Origin: JAEUHO01 sp046350655
Lineage (GTDB): Bacteria; Planctomycetota; PLA2; JAEUHO01
Direction of reading: 5' to 3'
Length of the DNA: 64,000 nt
Assembly (NCBI GenBank): GCA_046350655.1
Contig: JAXMAB010000014.1
Location: 62,001 to 126,000, forward strand
Under the pieces are notes generated by a model. It was not told the DNA's origin, did no database searches, and saw only the letters and a program-made list of their open reading frames with translations. Below, piece after piece: positions 33,210-41,753 of this stretch; positions within the stretch are counted from its first letter, which is position 1; each line of letters starts with the position of its first letter. The position numbers were made by a program, and so were the translations under genes.

Positions 33210-35351
33210 ATGACGCCGCGCGCGACCGGCTCCGACGGGACCCCGCGGAAGAAGAAGCCCGCGGCCGACGCGCCCGCCCCCAAGAAGGCGGCGGCGCGGC
33301 GGCCGTCGGCCGCGAAGGCGTCGAAGCCCGCCGCGAAGGACAAGGACCGCGACGAGGCCCGACCGACCAAGGCCGCCGCTCGCGCCCCCGCGAAGAAGGA
33401 GCCCGCGCCGCGCGCCGCCGCGAAGGCCGAGGCCCCCGCGAAGCCGGCGCCCGCGCGCTCGGCCGCGAAGAAGGCCGACGCGCCGGCCCCCCGAGCCGCC
33501 GCCGCGAAGGAGGCGCCGAAGCCGCCGCCCCCCGCCGAGGCCCCCGCGCCCGACGCGCGCCCGGCCGCGCCCCGCCGTCGGTCCGCCGCGCGCGCGGCGG
33601 CGCCGGCGGACGCGCCCGCGGCGCCCGCCCCGCGGGAGCCCGCGTCCCCCGCCCCGGCACGCGAGGCCCGGCCCGCGGCGGCGTCCGACGCCGTCGCCCC
33701 CGCGTTCCCCGCGAAGGCCGCCGAACGACCGCCCGCCGGGCCGCCCCGCGTCGAGGCGCCGCCCGCCCCGCGGCCTCCGCCGCTCCCGCTCGACGAGGAC
33801 GGCTGGGTGCCCATGACCGGCGAGGCCGTCGAGCCCGCGCGCGGGCCGGTCCCGTCGCTCCCGACGGACGAGGAGGGCTGGGAGCCCATCGCCGACGTGC
33901 CCTCGGCGTCCACGCCGTCGGCGCACCCGCCACGGCCGTCGATCCCGCCGCTCCCCGACGACGACCAGTTCGCGCCGGACGACGGCGACGACGACGACGA
34001 CGACTTCGAGCCCCTCGACGACGACGGCCCGCCGCGGACCGCGCCGCCCGGGGCCACCGCGCGGCAGGTCTACGACGCGGTGCGCCGCGGCGACCTGCAC
34101 GTGGCCGCGCTCGACGGCTTCGGCGACGACGTCCTCGCCGCGCTCGCGACCGAGGTCGGGCTCGAGGCCCGGCCGGGCGAGCGGCGCCCGGACCTGCTCT
34201 ACCGCCTGCTCGAGCACCAGCCCGCGGCCCCGGAGCCGCCGACGTACGAGACCGAAGGCGTGCTCGAGCTGGTGCCCGAGGGCTTCGGCTTCCTGCGCAC
34301 CGCGGCCCACGGCTACTACGTCGGCCCGTTCGACCCGTACGTGCCCGTCGGCGTCGTGCGCAAGCTCGGCCTCACGGTCGGGCACTTCGTCAGCGGCACC
34401 GCGCGGGCCCCGCGGCCCGGCGAGCGGTACCCGACACTCGTGCACGTCGAGAGCGTGAACCACGAGGAGCCCGAGGTCCTCGCGAAGGTCGTCCCGTTCG
34501 ACCGGTTGACGGTCACGCACCCGGACCGCCGCTACGTCCTCGAGACGGCCCCCGAGGAGACGGCGATGCGGGTGGTGGACCTCTTCTGCCCCCTCGGGCG
34601 CGGCCAGCGCGCGCTGATCGTCTCGCCGCCCCGCGCGGGCAAGACGATCCTCCTGCAGAAGATCGCCGACAGCGTCGCGCGCAACTACCCCGAGGTCGAG
34701 ATCGTCGTGCTCCTCGTGGACGAGCGTCCCGAGGAGGTCACGAACATGCGCCGCAGCGTGCGCGGCGAGGTGATCGCCTCCACGTTCGACCAGCCGCCGC
34801 ACCGCCACATCCGCGTCGCCGAGCTCGCCATCGAGAAGGTGAAGCGCATGGTCGAGCTGGGGCGGCACGTCGTGCTGCTGATCGACTCGCTGACGCGCCT
34901 CGGCCGCGCCTACAACAACGAGACCGGCGGGGGCGGGCGCCTCCTCACCGGCGGCCTCGAGGCCACCGCGCTGACGAAGCCCAAGCGCTTCTTCGGCGCC
35001 GCGCGCAACATCGAGCACGGCGGCTCGCTGACCATCGTCGCGTCCGCGCTCGTGGACACCGGCAGCCGCCTCGACCAGGTCATCTTCGAGGAGTTCAAGG
35101 GCACCGGCAACATGGAGATCGTGCTGTCGCGCGACATCGCGAACCAGCGCGTCTGGCCCGCGATCGACGTGGCGAAGTCCGGCACGCGCCGCGAGGACCT
35201 GCTGCTGCACCCCGAGGAGCAGCGGCGGATCGTGGCCCTGCGCCGCGACCTCCTCGAGCAGGACCCCGCCGAGGCCATGGTCGAGATCGTCACGAAGATG
35301 GCGAAGCACAAGACCAACGCCGAGCTGCTGATGCGGACGGCGGTCGACTGA
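33210..35351 (+). CDS. rho: Transcription termination factor Rho with 280-residue disordered N-terminus
   Basis: 713 residues against about 420 in E. coli. Residues 1-190 are Lys/Ala/Pro/Arg-rich. Residues 195-280 turn acidic, with a duplicated LP-x-D-E-[DE]-GW-x-P block (193-201 and 217-226) and an Asp run (256-265). The conserved protein follows: Rho N-terminal helices (283-340), a cold-shock RNA-binding domain (VLELVPEGFGFLR, 351-363), Walker A PPRAGKT (473-479), LLVDERPEEV, Walker B VVLLIDS (554-560) and the Q/R loops. The hexameric helicase should be fully active. The tail resembles the RNA-binding, condensate-forming insertions of some other Rho proteins. Confidence 0.96.
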   Translation: MTPRATGSDGTPRKKKPAADAPAPKKAAARRPSAAKASKPAAKDKDRDEARPTKAAARAPAKKEPAPRAAAKAEAPAKPAPARSAAKKADAPAPRAAAAKEAPKPPPPAEAPAPDARPAAPRRRSAARAAAPADAPAAPAPREPASPAPAREARPAAASDAVAPAFPAKAAERPPAGPPRVEAPPAPRPPPLPLDEDGWVPMTGEAVEPARGPVPSLPTDEEGWEPIADVPSASTPSAHPPRPSIPPLPDDDQFAPDDGDDDDDDFEPLDDDGPPRTAPPGATARQVYDAVRRGDLHVAALDGFGDDVLAALATEVGLEARPGERRPDLLYRLLEHQPAAPEPPTYETEGVLELVPEGFGFLRTAAHGYYVGPFDPYVPVGVVRKLGLTVGHFVSGTARAPRPGERYPTLVHVESVNHEEPEVLAKVVPFDRLTVTHPDRRYVLETAPEETAMRVVDLFCPLGRGQRALIVSPPRAGKTILLQKIADSVARNYPEVEIVVLLVDERPEEVTNMRRSVRGEVIASTFDQPPHRHIRVAELAIEKVKRMVELGRHVVLLIDSLTRLGRAYNNETGGGGRLLTGGLEATALTKPKRFFGAARNIEHGGSLTIVASALVDTGSRLDQVIFEEFKGTGNMEIVLSRDIANQRVWPAIDVAKSGTRREDLLLHPEEQRRIVALRRDLLEQDPAEAMVEIVTKMAKHKTNAELLMRTAVD

Positions 35352-35362
35352 CGCGGGACCGC

Positions 35363-35388
35363 GGGGCCCGGCGCGCGGCGCCGGCCCC
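35363..35388 (+). terminator. Hairpin between convergent rho and transglycosylase genes
   Basis: GGGGCCCGGCGC and GCGCCGGCCCC form an 11-base stem with one bulged C. It directly follows the rho stop and overlaps a one-mismatch copy of the motif (GGGACCGCGGGGCCCG). Confidence 0.4.
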
Positions 35389-35997
35389 CTACCCGCGGCC
35401 GCGGAACGCGTCGCGGTAGCGGAGCACCCGGTCCACGTGGTTGCGGGTCTCGGGGTAGGCCTCGCGGCGGATCACCTCGGCGGCCGGCGCGTCGGGCGCG
35501 CGCATGCGCCAGCGCTTCACGGGCTCGGCGCCCGCGTTGTACGCCGCGATCGCGAAGGCCTCCTCGCCGTCGAACTGCGCGAGCAGCCGCCGCAGGTACC
35601 GCGCGCCGAGCCGGAGGTTGGTGGCCGGGTCCTCGAGGTCGAGCCGGGCGGGGTCGAGGCCCAGCGGCACCGCCTGCTCCGCGGCGGTGGACGGGAGCAG
35701 CTGCGTGAGCCCGACGGCCCCCGCGCCGCTCCGCGCCTTCGGGTCGCCGCTGCTCTCCGCCGCGACCAGCCCGCGCAGCAGGTCGGCGTCGACCCCCGCC
35801 TCGGTCGCGGCCGCGCGCAGCGGCGCGTCGATCGCCGAGAGGTCCGGGAGCGAGCGGCCCTCGGCCCACGAGGCGACCTCGGCCCGCGTGGGCAGGGCCC
35901 GCGCGAGGAGGAACCCCAGGCCCGCCGCGACGACGACGACCGCCGCGGGCACGAGGGCCCGGGACGGCCCGGTGCGCGGACGGCGGGGCCCGGTCAC
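35389..35997 (-). CDS. Lytic murein transglycosylase (SLT domain), membrane anchored
   Basis: 202 residues: an N-terminal hydrophobic segment (ALVPAAVVVVAAGLGFLLA) anchors it in the inner membrane. The SLT domain has catalytic Glu in LVAAESSGDP, then GAVGLTQLLPSTA, NLRLGARYLRRLL and IAAYNAGAEPVKRW. It cleaves peptidoglycan between MurNAc and GlcNAc. The GTG start at 35997 overlaps the HEAT-protein stop as GTGA. Confidence 0.92.
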   Translation of the reverse strand: MTGPRRPRTGPSRALVPAAVVVVAAGLGFLLARALPTRAEVASWAEGRSLPDLSAIDAPLRAAATEAGVDADLLRGLVAAESSGDPKARSGAGAVGLTQLLPSTAAEQAVPLGLDPARLDLEDPATNLRLGARYLRRLLAQFDGEEAFAIAAYNAGAEPVKRWRMRAPDAPAAEVIRREAYPETRNHVDRVLRYRDAFRGRG

Positions 35998-38900
35998 TTC
36001 CCCTGGGCCTCGGGCCGGCGCGCCCACCACGCCGCCCAGCGGTCGGCGACGGCGCGCGCCTCCTCGCGGGACGTGCCGCGCTCGATGCGCACCGGCATCT
36101 CGCGGCGGGAGACGCGGCGCAGGGCCACGTCGCTGTTCCGGCGGATCACGGGGTCGTCGTCGCGGATCGTGCGGAGCAGCAGCGGGACGGCCTTCAGGTC
36201 GTCCTCGCCGCGGACGTACCCGCCGAGCGACGTCGTGTCGTAGCCCTTGCGCGCGACGGCGTCGCGGAACCACGTGCGGTCGCCGCCCTGCCGGTGGTTG
36301 CGGAACCACGCCTCGTACTGGTCGGCGAGCGCCTCGTAGGAGGTCACCGGCAGCGTGAAGCTGGTCAGGTCCTCGAGCGCCTCGCGCGCGCGCGGGCGCA
36401 GCGGGTCCTCGACGCGGCGCAGGACCGCCAGGAGGTACGTGACGGCGACGCCCTCGCGCGCCCGCGCGAGGCCGAGCGCGGCCTCGTCCACGACGCGCGG
36501 GTCGGGGTCCTCGAGGTGGCGGCCCAGCGTCTCGCGCACGGCCGCGCCCTCGAACCCGGAGAGCGCCTTGATCACGCGCGCGCGCTTCGCCGCGTCGAGC
36601 GTGCCCTGGTCGAGGAGGTCCGTCAGCGCCATCCGCGCGTCGTCCGACGCGAGGCCCGTGAGCGCGCGCTCGGCGGCCTGCTGCACGCCCGAGTCGGCGT
36701 CGTTCAGCATGTAGAAGGCGAGGATGCGGACCGCGTCGGCGCTGCCGGAGGCCGCCATGGCCTCGAGCGCGGCGGCGCGGACGAGGGCGGCCTCGGGGCC
36801 GACCTCGCCGACGAGGCGGACGAGCGTCGGCTGCACCGACGGCCCGCCGACGCGGCCGAGGGACTGCGCGACGGCGATGCGCGTCGCGGTGTTGCCCTCG
36901 CGGTAGAGCTCCTCGAGCTTCTCGATCATCTTCGCGTCGCCGAGCACCGCGAGGCCGGCCGCCGAGCGCACGCGCACCACCGGGTCCGGGTCGACGAGCA
37001 GCGCGCGCAGGCCCTCGCCGAGCACGGAGGCGAGGCGCCCCTTCGCGGCGGGGTCGCGGCCGAGGGGCCCGGCGACGAGGTCGGCGGCGGCGGACGCGCC
37101 CGCCGTGCGCACCGACGGCCGCGGGTCGACGAACGCGTCGCGGATGCGCAGCGGCCCCGCGTCGACGAGGGTGCGGACGAGGAGGCGCTGCGCCTCCGGC
37201 GTCCCGGACGACGCGAGCGCCTCCACCAGCGGGTCGGCGAGCTCCGCGCGGCCCAGGGCCGCGACGAACGCGACGATCCGGCCCTCGACCGGGCCGAACG
37301 CCGGCTGCGCGGTGGTCCACGCGAGCAGCGCGTTCGCCTGCGCGTCGCTGACGCGGTCGGCGTACCGCTCGAGGAGGTCGATGGCCTCGAGCCGCGCGCC
37401 GTCGGTCTCGAGGTCGTCGAAGGAGGCCGCCACGAGCGCGAGGAGGCGGTCCTTCCGCTCGTCGGGCGAGGCGCCCGCCGACCGCGCGGACTCGGCCGTC
37501 CACCACGCGCGGGCGTCGGGGGCGGTGTCGGCGTCGCGGTACCGCTGCCAGAGGTTCTGCTCCTCGAGCGCCACGAGGCGCGCCGAGAGCAGGCCGTGCC
37601 GCGGGTCGTCGGGCGACGGGGTCACGACGAGCCGCCGCTCCTGGTTCGTCACGAGGACGCGGACCGCGAGGTGCTCGTCGGTGAGCACGCGCTGGTCGTC
37701 GGCGCCCTGGAACACGCCCGCGTCCTCGACCGCGTCGAGCAGCGCGCGGAACGCCTCCGTCGGCAGGACGAAGCCGTCCGACGTGCCGGCGCCCGCGGTC
37801 TCGGGCAGGAACGTCGCGCGGCGGCGGCGCCCCTCGGCGTCGATCACGTCGAACACGACGCGGGCCCGCGCCACGTCGGCGTCGTCCACCCGGGTCAGCG
37901 TGCGGCGGGCCCGGAAGGTGCCCCGCGCCTCGTTCCACCACTGGGCCCACGGGCCCGCGGTCGCCGGCAGGTCCTCGCCGCTGATGCGCCGCAGCGCCGC
38001 GAACGCGGGCTCGACGACGCTCCCGTAGTCCACGAAGTGGTCGCCGCCGACCGTCGAGATGAGCACGGTGACGACGTCGTGGTCGAGCAGCGTGCCGACG
38101 GTGGGGTCCGACGAGTCGAGGCCGCCGAACACGAGCGCGACGGCGCTGGCGCCGCGGCACAGGAGGTCGGGGTGCAGGAGCCCGCGGCGGCTGACGAGCG
38201 CGGGGACCGTGGCGGGCTCGAAGGCGTTGACGCGCGTGCGGCGGCAGCGCTCGACGAGCGCGAGCATCGCGTAGGAGCGCTCGCGCGCGTCGCCCTCGCG
38301 CACCAGCGCGTTGAGGCGGGCGCCGATGGCGGCCTCGTCGAGCCCCGCCATGAGCTGCGCGGCGCGGCGGGCCACGTCGGGGTGCGGGTCGCCGAGCGCG
38401 ACGACGAGCCGGTCCGCGGCGTCGGGCGCGTGCGTCCGCGAGAGCAGCTCGAGCCCGGCCATGCGGACGCCGTGCTGCTTGCCCGGCGCGCGCAGGAGCC
38501 CGTCGATGCGCGGGCGGTCCTCGGGGGTCAGGACGCCGGCGAGGAACTCCGTCGCGCGGGCGCGGAACACCGGGCGGTCGAGCGAGAGGAAGCCGAACAT
38601 CCACCGCTTGCACGCCGCGGGGTCGAGCTCGTACGCGGCCTCGAAGAACGTCTCGAGGCGGCTGCCGTTCGGCCGGTCCGCGGCCGCCGTGAGGATCGTG
38701 CCGACGTCGGCGGTCGTGCCGACCTTGCCGAGCACCCACGCGGCGCCGGGTTTCACCGCGGAGTCGCCCTTCGCCACGGCGCGGCGCACCGGGTCGACGG
38801 CGTCCGGGCCCATGAGCAGCAGCGACTCGGCGGCCTTGATCCCGTCCTGGCCCGGCCACGTCGCGAGCCGCCGGATCAGCGCCTGCGCGGGCTCGTTCGC

Positions 38901-39098
38901 CGCGGGCTCCGGCTGCGGCCCGCGCGACGACGGCTCGCGCGGCGGCGTCGGCGTCGCGGGCTCGTCGGGCGTCGAGAAGCGGAACCCGTCGCCCGGCTTC
39001 GCGGGCCGGCGCGGACCCGGGTCGTCCTCCGCGCGGACGAGCGGGGCGTGCGCGAGGGCGCACGCGACGAGGACGAGGACGGTGCGGCGCGGGGACAT
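35994..39098 (-). CDS. Secreted HEAT-repeat protein
   Basis: About 1034 residues from ATG 39098, which begins a signal peptide (MSPRRTVLVLVACALAHAPL, VRAED). ATGs at 39116 and 39143 are alternatives. The rest is mainly HEAT repeats in two blocks (about 50-330 and 560-930): units such as DADSGVQQAAERALTGLASD and EDPDPRVVDEAALGLARARE. Less helical sequence lies between them. It is likely a periplasmic protein-protein scaffold; the partner is unknown. It is coupled to the transglycosylase downstream and follows recG by about 65 bases. Confidence 0.8.
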   Translation of the reverse strand: MSPRRTVLVLVACALAHAPLVRAEDDPGPRRPAKPGDGFRFSTPDEPATPTPPREPSSRGPQPEPAANEPAQALIRRLATWPGQDGIKAAESLLLMGPDAVDPVRRAVAKGDSAVKPGAAWVLGKVGTTADVGTILTAAADRPNGSRLETFFEAAYELDPAACKRWMFGFLSLDRPVFRARATEFLAGVLTPEDRPRIDGLLRAPGKQHGVRMAGLELLSRTHAPDAADRLVVALGDPHPDVARRAAQLMAGLDEAAIGARLNALVREGDARERSYAMLALVERCRRTRVNAFEPATVPALVSRRGLLHPDLLCRGASAVALVFGGLDSSDPTVGTLLDHDVVTVLISTVGGDHFVDYGSVVEPAFAALRRISGEDLPATAGPWAQWWNEARGTFRARRTLTRVDDADVARARVVFDVIDAEGRRRRATFLPETAGAGTSDGFVLPTEAFRALLDAVEDAGVFQGADDQRVLTDEHLAVRVLVTNQERRLVVTPSPDDPRHGLLSARLVALEEQNLWQRYRDADTAPDARAWWTAESARSAGASPDERKDRLLALVAASFDDLETDGARLEAIDLLERYADRVSDAQANALLAWTTAQPAFGPVEGRIVAFVAALGRAELADPLVEALASSGTPEAQRLLVRTLVDAGPLRIRDAFVDPRPSVRTAGASAAADLVAGPLGRDPAAKGRLASVLGEGLRALLVDPDPVVRVRSAAGLAVLGDAKMIEKLEELYREGNTATRIAVAQSLGRVGGPSVQPTLVRLVGEVGPEAALVRAAALEAMAASGSADAVRILAFYMLNDADSGVQQAAERALTGLASDDARMALTDLLDQGTLDAAKRARVIKALSGFEGAAVRETLGRHLEDPDPRVVDEAALGLARAREGVAVTYLLAVLRRVEDPLRPRAREALEDLTSFTLPVTSYEALADQYEAWFRNHRQGGDRTWFRDAVARKGYDTTSLGGYVRGEDDLKAVPLLLRTIRDDDPVIRRNSDVALRRVSRREMPVRIERGTSREEARAVADRWAAWWARRPEAQGK

Positions 39099-39163
39099 CG
39101 GAGGCGAGGATGACATCCGGCGGGGAAGGGGGAAGAACGTCATCGGCCGACGTCACCGCGCCG

Positions 39164-41278
39164 TCACCCCCCGGCGGCCGCGTCCCCGATCGCCGCCTCC
39201 CGGGCGCGGACCCGCGCGGCGAGGCGCGCGAGGTCCGGCGCCGCGAGCCCGCCGCGGTCGGCCAGGATCGCCTTCGCGACGCCCCGGGCCCGCAGCAGGA
39301 CCGGGAGGTCGTCGGGGAGGCGCGCGGCGGCGAACTCGGGCGCCCCGTGCTGACGGGTGCCGAACAGGTCGCCGGCCCCGCGCAGCCGGAGGTCCTCCTC
39401 CGCGATCTCGAACCCGTCCTCCGTGCGCGCGAGGACCTCCAGGCGGGCCGGCGTCGGCCCCGCGGACCGGTCGAGGAGCACGCAGAGCCCCCCGCCGGCG
39501 CCGCGACCGACGCGCCCGCGGAGCTGGTGGAGCTGCGAGAGCCCGAACCGCTCCGCGTGCTCGACGACGAGCACCGTCGCGTTCGGGACGTCCACCCCCA
39601 CCTCGACGACGACGGTCGCGACGAGCACGTCGAGGCCCCCCGCGCGGAACGCCGCCATCACGGCCTGGCGCTCCTCGGCCTTCTGCCGGCCGTGCACGAG
39701 CCCCACGCGGGCCGCGGGCAGCGCGCGCGCCCAGGCCTCGCGTCCCGCGGTCGCGTCGCGCAGGCCCGCGCGGTCGGACTCCTCGACGAGCGGGTAGACG
39801 ACGAAGGCCTGGCGGCCCGCGCGCAGCTCGGCCCGCACGCGCTCGAACACGCGGGGCCCGTCCGCCGGCGTGGCGACCCACGTCGTGCGCGGGCCGCGGC
39901 CCGGCGGCAGGCCGTCGAGCACGGTGACGTCGAGGTCGCCGTACGCGACCATCGCGAGCGTGCGCGGGATCGGCGTCGCCGTCATCACGAGCAGGTGCGG
40001 CGCGGCGCCCTTGCTGACGAGCTCGCGGCGCTGCGCCACGCCGAACTTGTGCTGCTCGTCCACGACGACGAGCGACAGCCGCTCGAACCGCACGTCGCGC
40101 GACAGCACCGCGTGCGTGCCCACCACGAGGTCGACCTCGCCGCGCGCGATCCGCTCGACGACGGCCGCGCGGGCCTTCCCGCGGCGCGCGCCGTACAGCG
40201 CCTCGACGCGCACGTCGCTCCCATCGAGCCAGCGCCGCAGCGTCGCCTCGTGCTGCCGCGCGAGCACCTCGGTCGGCGCGACGAACGCGGCCTGCCGGCG
40301 GTTCGCGACGCACGCGAGGCACGCGTAGACCGCGACGAGGGTCTTGCCCGCGCCGACGTCGCCCTGCAGCAGGCGGCTCATCGGCGTCGCGCGCGCGAGG
40401 TCGGCGCGGAGCGCGGCCACCGCGCGCTCCTGCGCGTCCGTGAGGCGGAACGGGAAGCGCGCGCGGATCCGGCGCTCGAGCTCGGGCGTGAACCGGAACG
40501 GCGTCGCCTCGGTCCCCGCGCGGGCCGCGCGGCGGCGCGCGAGCAGGAGCTCGTGGACCAGCAGCTCGTCGAACGCGAACCGCCGCCGCGCGCGCTCCGC
40601 GTCGTCGAGCGCCGCGGGGAAGTGGAGGTCGCGCGCCGCCGCCGCGAGCGGAGGCAGCGGCGCGCCGTCGAGGGCGCCCGACGGGACCGCGTCGAGCAGG
40701 CGCGCGGGCACGGCGTCGTCGAGGCGGTCCGCCGCCGGGAGCGCCAGCCAGACCGCCCGGCGCACGGCCGTCGAGGACAGCCCGGTCGTGAGCGGGTGCA
40801 CGGGCACGAGCCGGCCGACGGACGGGTGCGGCGCGTCGTCGGGCGGGAGCCGCTCGACGGACGGCGACACCATCTCGGGCCGCGGCGCGCCGCGCGCGAC
40901 GACGCCGAACAGCACCACGCGCACGCCCGCGACGAGCGACCGCCCGAGCCACGGCTGGTTGAACCACCGCGCGCGCAGGTCGCCCGTGGCGTCGCGCACC
41001 GTCGCCTCGACGATCGCGAGGCCCGTCCGCGCGCGCACGGTCCGCGACGCGGTCACCTCGCCGACGACCGCGACCTCCTCGCCGGCGACGAGGGTCTCGA
41101 CGGGACGCGGGCGGCGGCGGTCCTCGAACCGGCGGGGCGCGAGGCGGAGCAGGTCGTCGAGGGTGCGCACGCCGAGCCGCGCGAACACCTCCGCGCGTGC
41201 CGCGCCGACGCCGGGCAGCCGCGCGACCGGGTCCGAGGGCGCGAGCGGCGCCGCGACGTCCGCCGCGCGGCGCGTCAC
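39164..41278 (-). CDS. recG: ATP-dependent DNA helicase RecG
   Basis: 704 residues. The N-terminal wedge/OB region begins PVARLPGVGAARAEVFARLGVRTLDDLL. Helicase motifs are QGDVGAGKTLVA (I), VAPTEVLARQH (Ia), VVVDEQHKFGVAQR (II, DEQH), VMTATPIPRTLAM (III), VATVVVEVGVDVPNA (V) and QLRGRVGRG (VI). RecG remodels stalled forks and branched DNA. The GTG start at 41278 overlaps the stop of the gene upstream (GTGA). One GCGAGGCCCG copy (41016) lies in the coding sequence. Confidence 0.96.
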   Translation of the reverse strand: MTRRAADVAAPLAPSDPVARLPGVGAARAEVFARLGVRTLDDLLRLAPRRFEDRRRPRPVETLVAGEEVAVVGEVTASRTVRARTGLAIVEATVRDATGDLRARWFNQPWLGRSLVAGVRVVLFGVVARGAPRPEMVSPSVERLPPDDAPHPSVGRLVPVHPLTTGLSSTAVRRAVWLALPAADRLDDAVPARLLDAVPSGALDGAPLPPLAAAARDLHFPAALDDAERARRRFAFDELLVHELLLARRRAARAGTEATPFRFTPELERRIRARFPFRLTDAQERAVAALRADLARATPMSRLLQGDVGAGKTLVAVYACLACVANRRQAAFVAPTEVLARQHEATLRRWLDGSDVRVEALYGARRGKARAAVVERIARGEVDLVVGTHAVLSRDVRFERLSLVVVDEQHKFGVAQRRELVSKGAAPHLLVMTATPIPRTLAMVAYGDLDVTVLDGLPPGRGPRTTWVATPADGPRVFERVRAELRAGRQAFVVYPLVEESDRAGLRDATAGREAWARALPAARVGLVHGRQKAEERQAVMAAFRAGGLDVLVATVVVEVGVDVPNATVLVVEHAERFGLSQLHQLRGRVGRGAGGGLCVLLDRSAGPTPARLEVLARTEDGFEIAEEDLRLRGAGDLFGTRQHGAPEFAAARLPDDLPVLLRARGVAKAILADRGGLAAPDLARLAARVRAREAAIGDAAAGG

Positions 41279-41712
41279 CGCGGCCCCCGCAGGCGCGGGC
41301 CCGCCCACGACGCGGGATAGTCCGCCAGGAAGCGGTCGGCCGCGCGCCCGCGGACCGCCTCCGGGCCCGCGATCGCGAGGCGCAGCAGCGCCCGCGCGCG
41401 CGCCGGCGACGGCGGGCCGTCGAACGCGAAGCGGAGCAGCGCCGCGTCGTCGCCCGAGGCGACGACGGCGACCAGCTCGACCTCCGCGCGCGCGCCCGGG
41501 TCGAGCGCCGCGCGGGCGCCCACCGCCTCGACGGCGCGCGCGAGCGCGTCGCGGTCGGGCTTGCGGTCGTGGGCGTCGAGCGCCCGCAGCGCCTTCTCGA
41601 CGGCGGGCGGGCGCGCCGCGCGCGGGCGCGACGACGGACGCAGCGCCACGCCCGCGACGAGGCCGGCGACGAGGCCGGAGCAGCCGAGGAGGACGACGGA
41701 GCGGCGCCGCAT
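41275..41712 (-). CDS. Small exported or membrane-anchored protein, unknown function
   Basis: 145 residues with an N-terminal hydrophobic segment (VVLLGCSGLVAGLVAGVAL) that includes LLGC, a possible but very early lipobox. The remainder is a short helical domain (VEKALRALDAHDRKPDRDAL, then ARALLRLAIAGPEAVRG). No family recognised. It is coupled to recG and follows the anti-sigma gene by 41 bases. Confidence 0.6.
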   Translation of the reverse strand: MRRRSVVLLGCSGLVAGLVAGVALRPSSRPRAARPPAVEKALRALDAHDRKPDRDALARAVEAVGARAALDPGARAEVELVAVVASGDDAALLRFAFDGPPSPARARALLRLAIAGPEAVRGRAADRFLADYPASWAGPRLRGPR

Positions 41713-41753
41713 CGCGCGTCAGGCTACGACGGGACCGGCCGTTCCGCCCGCGA

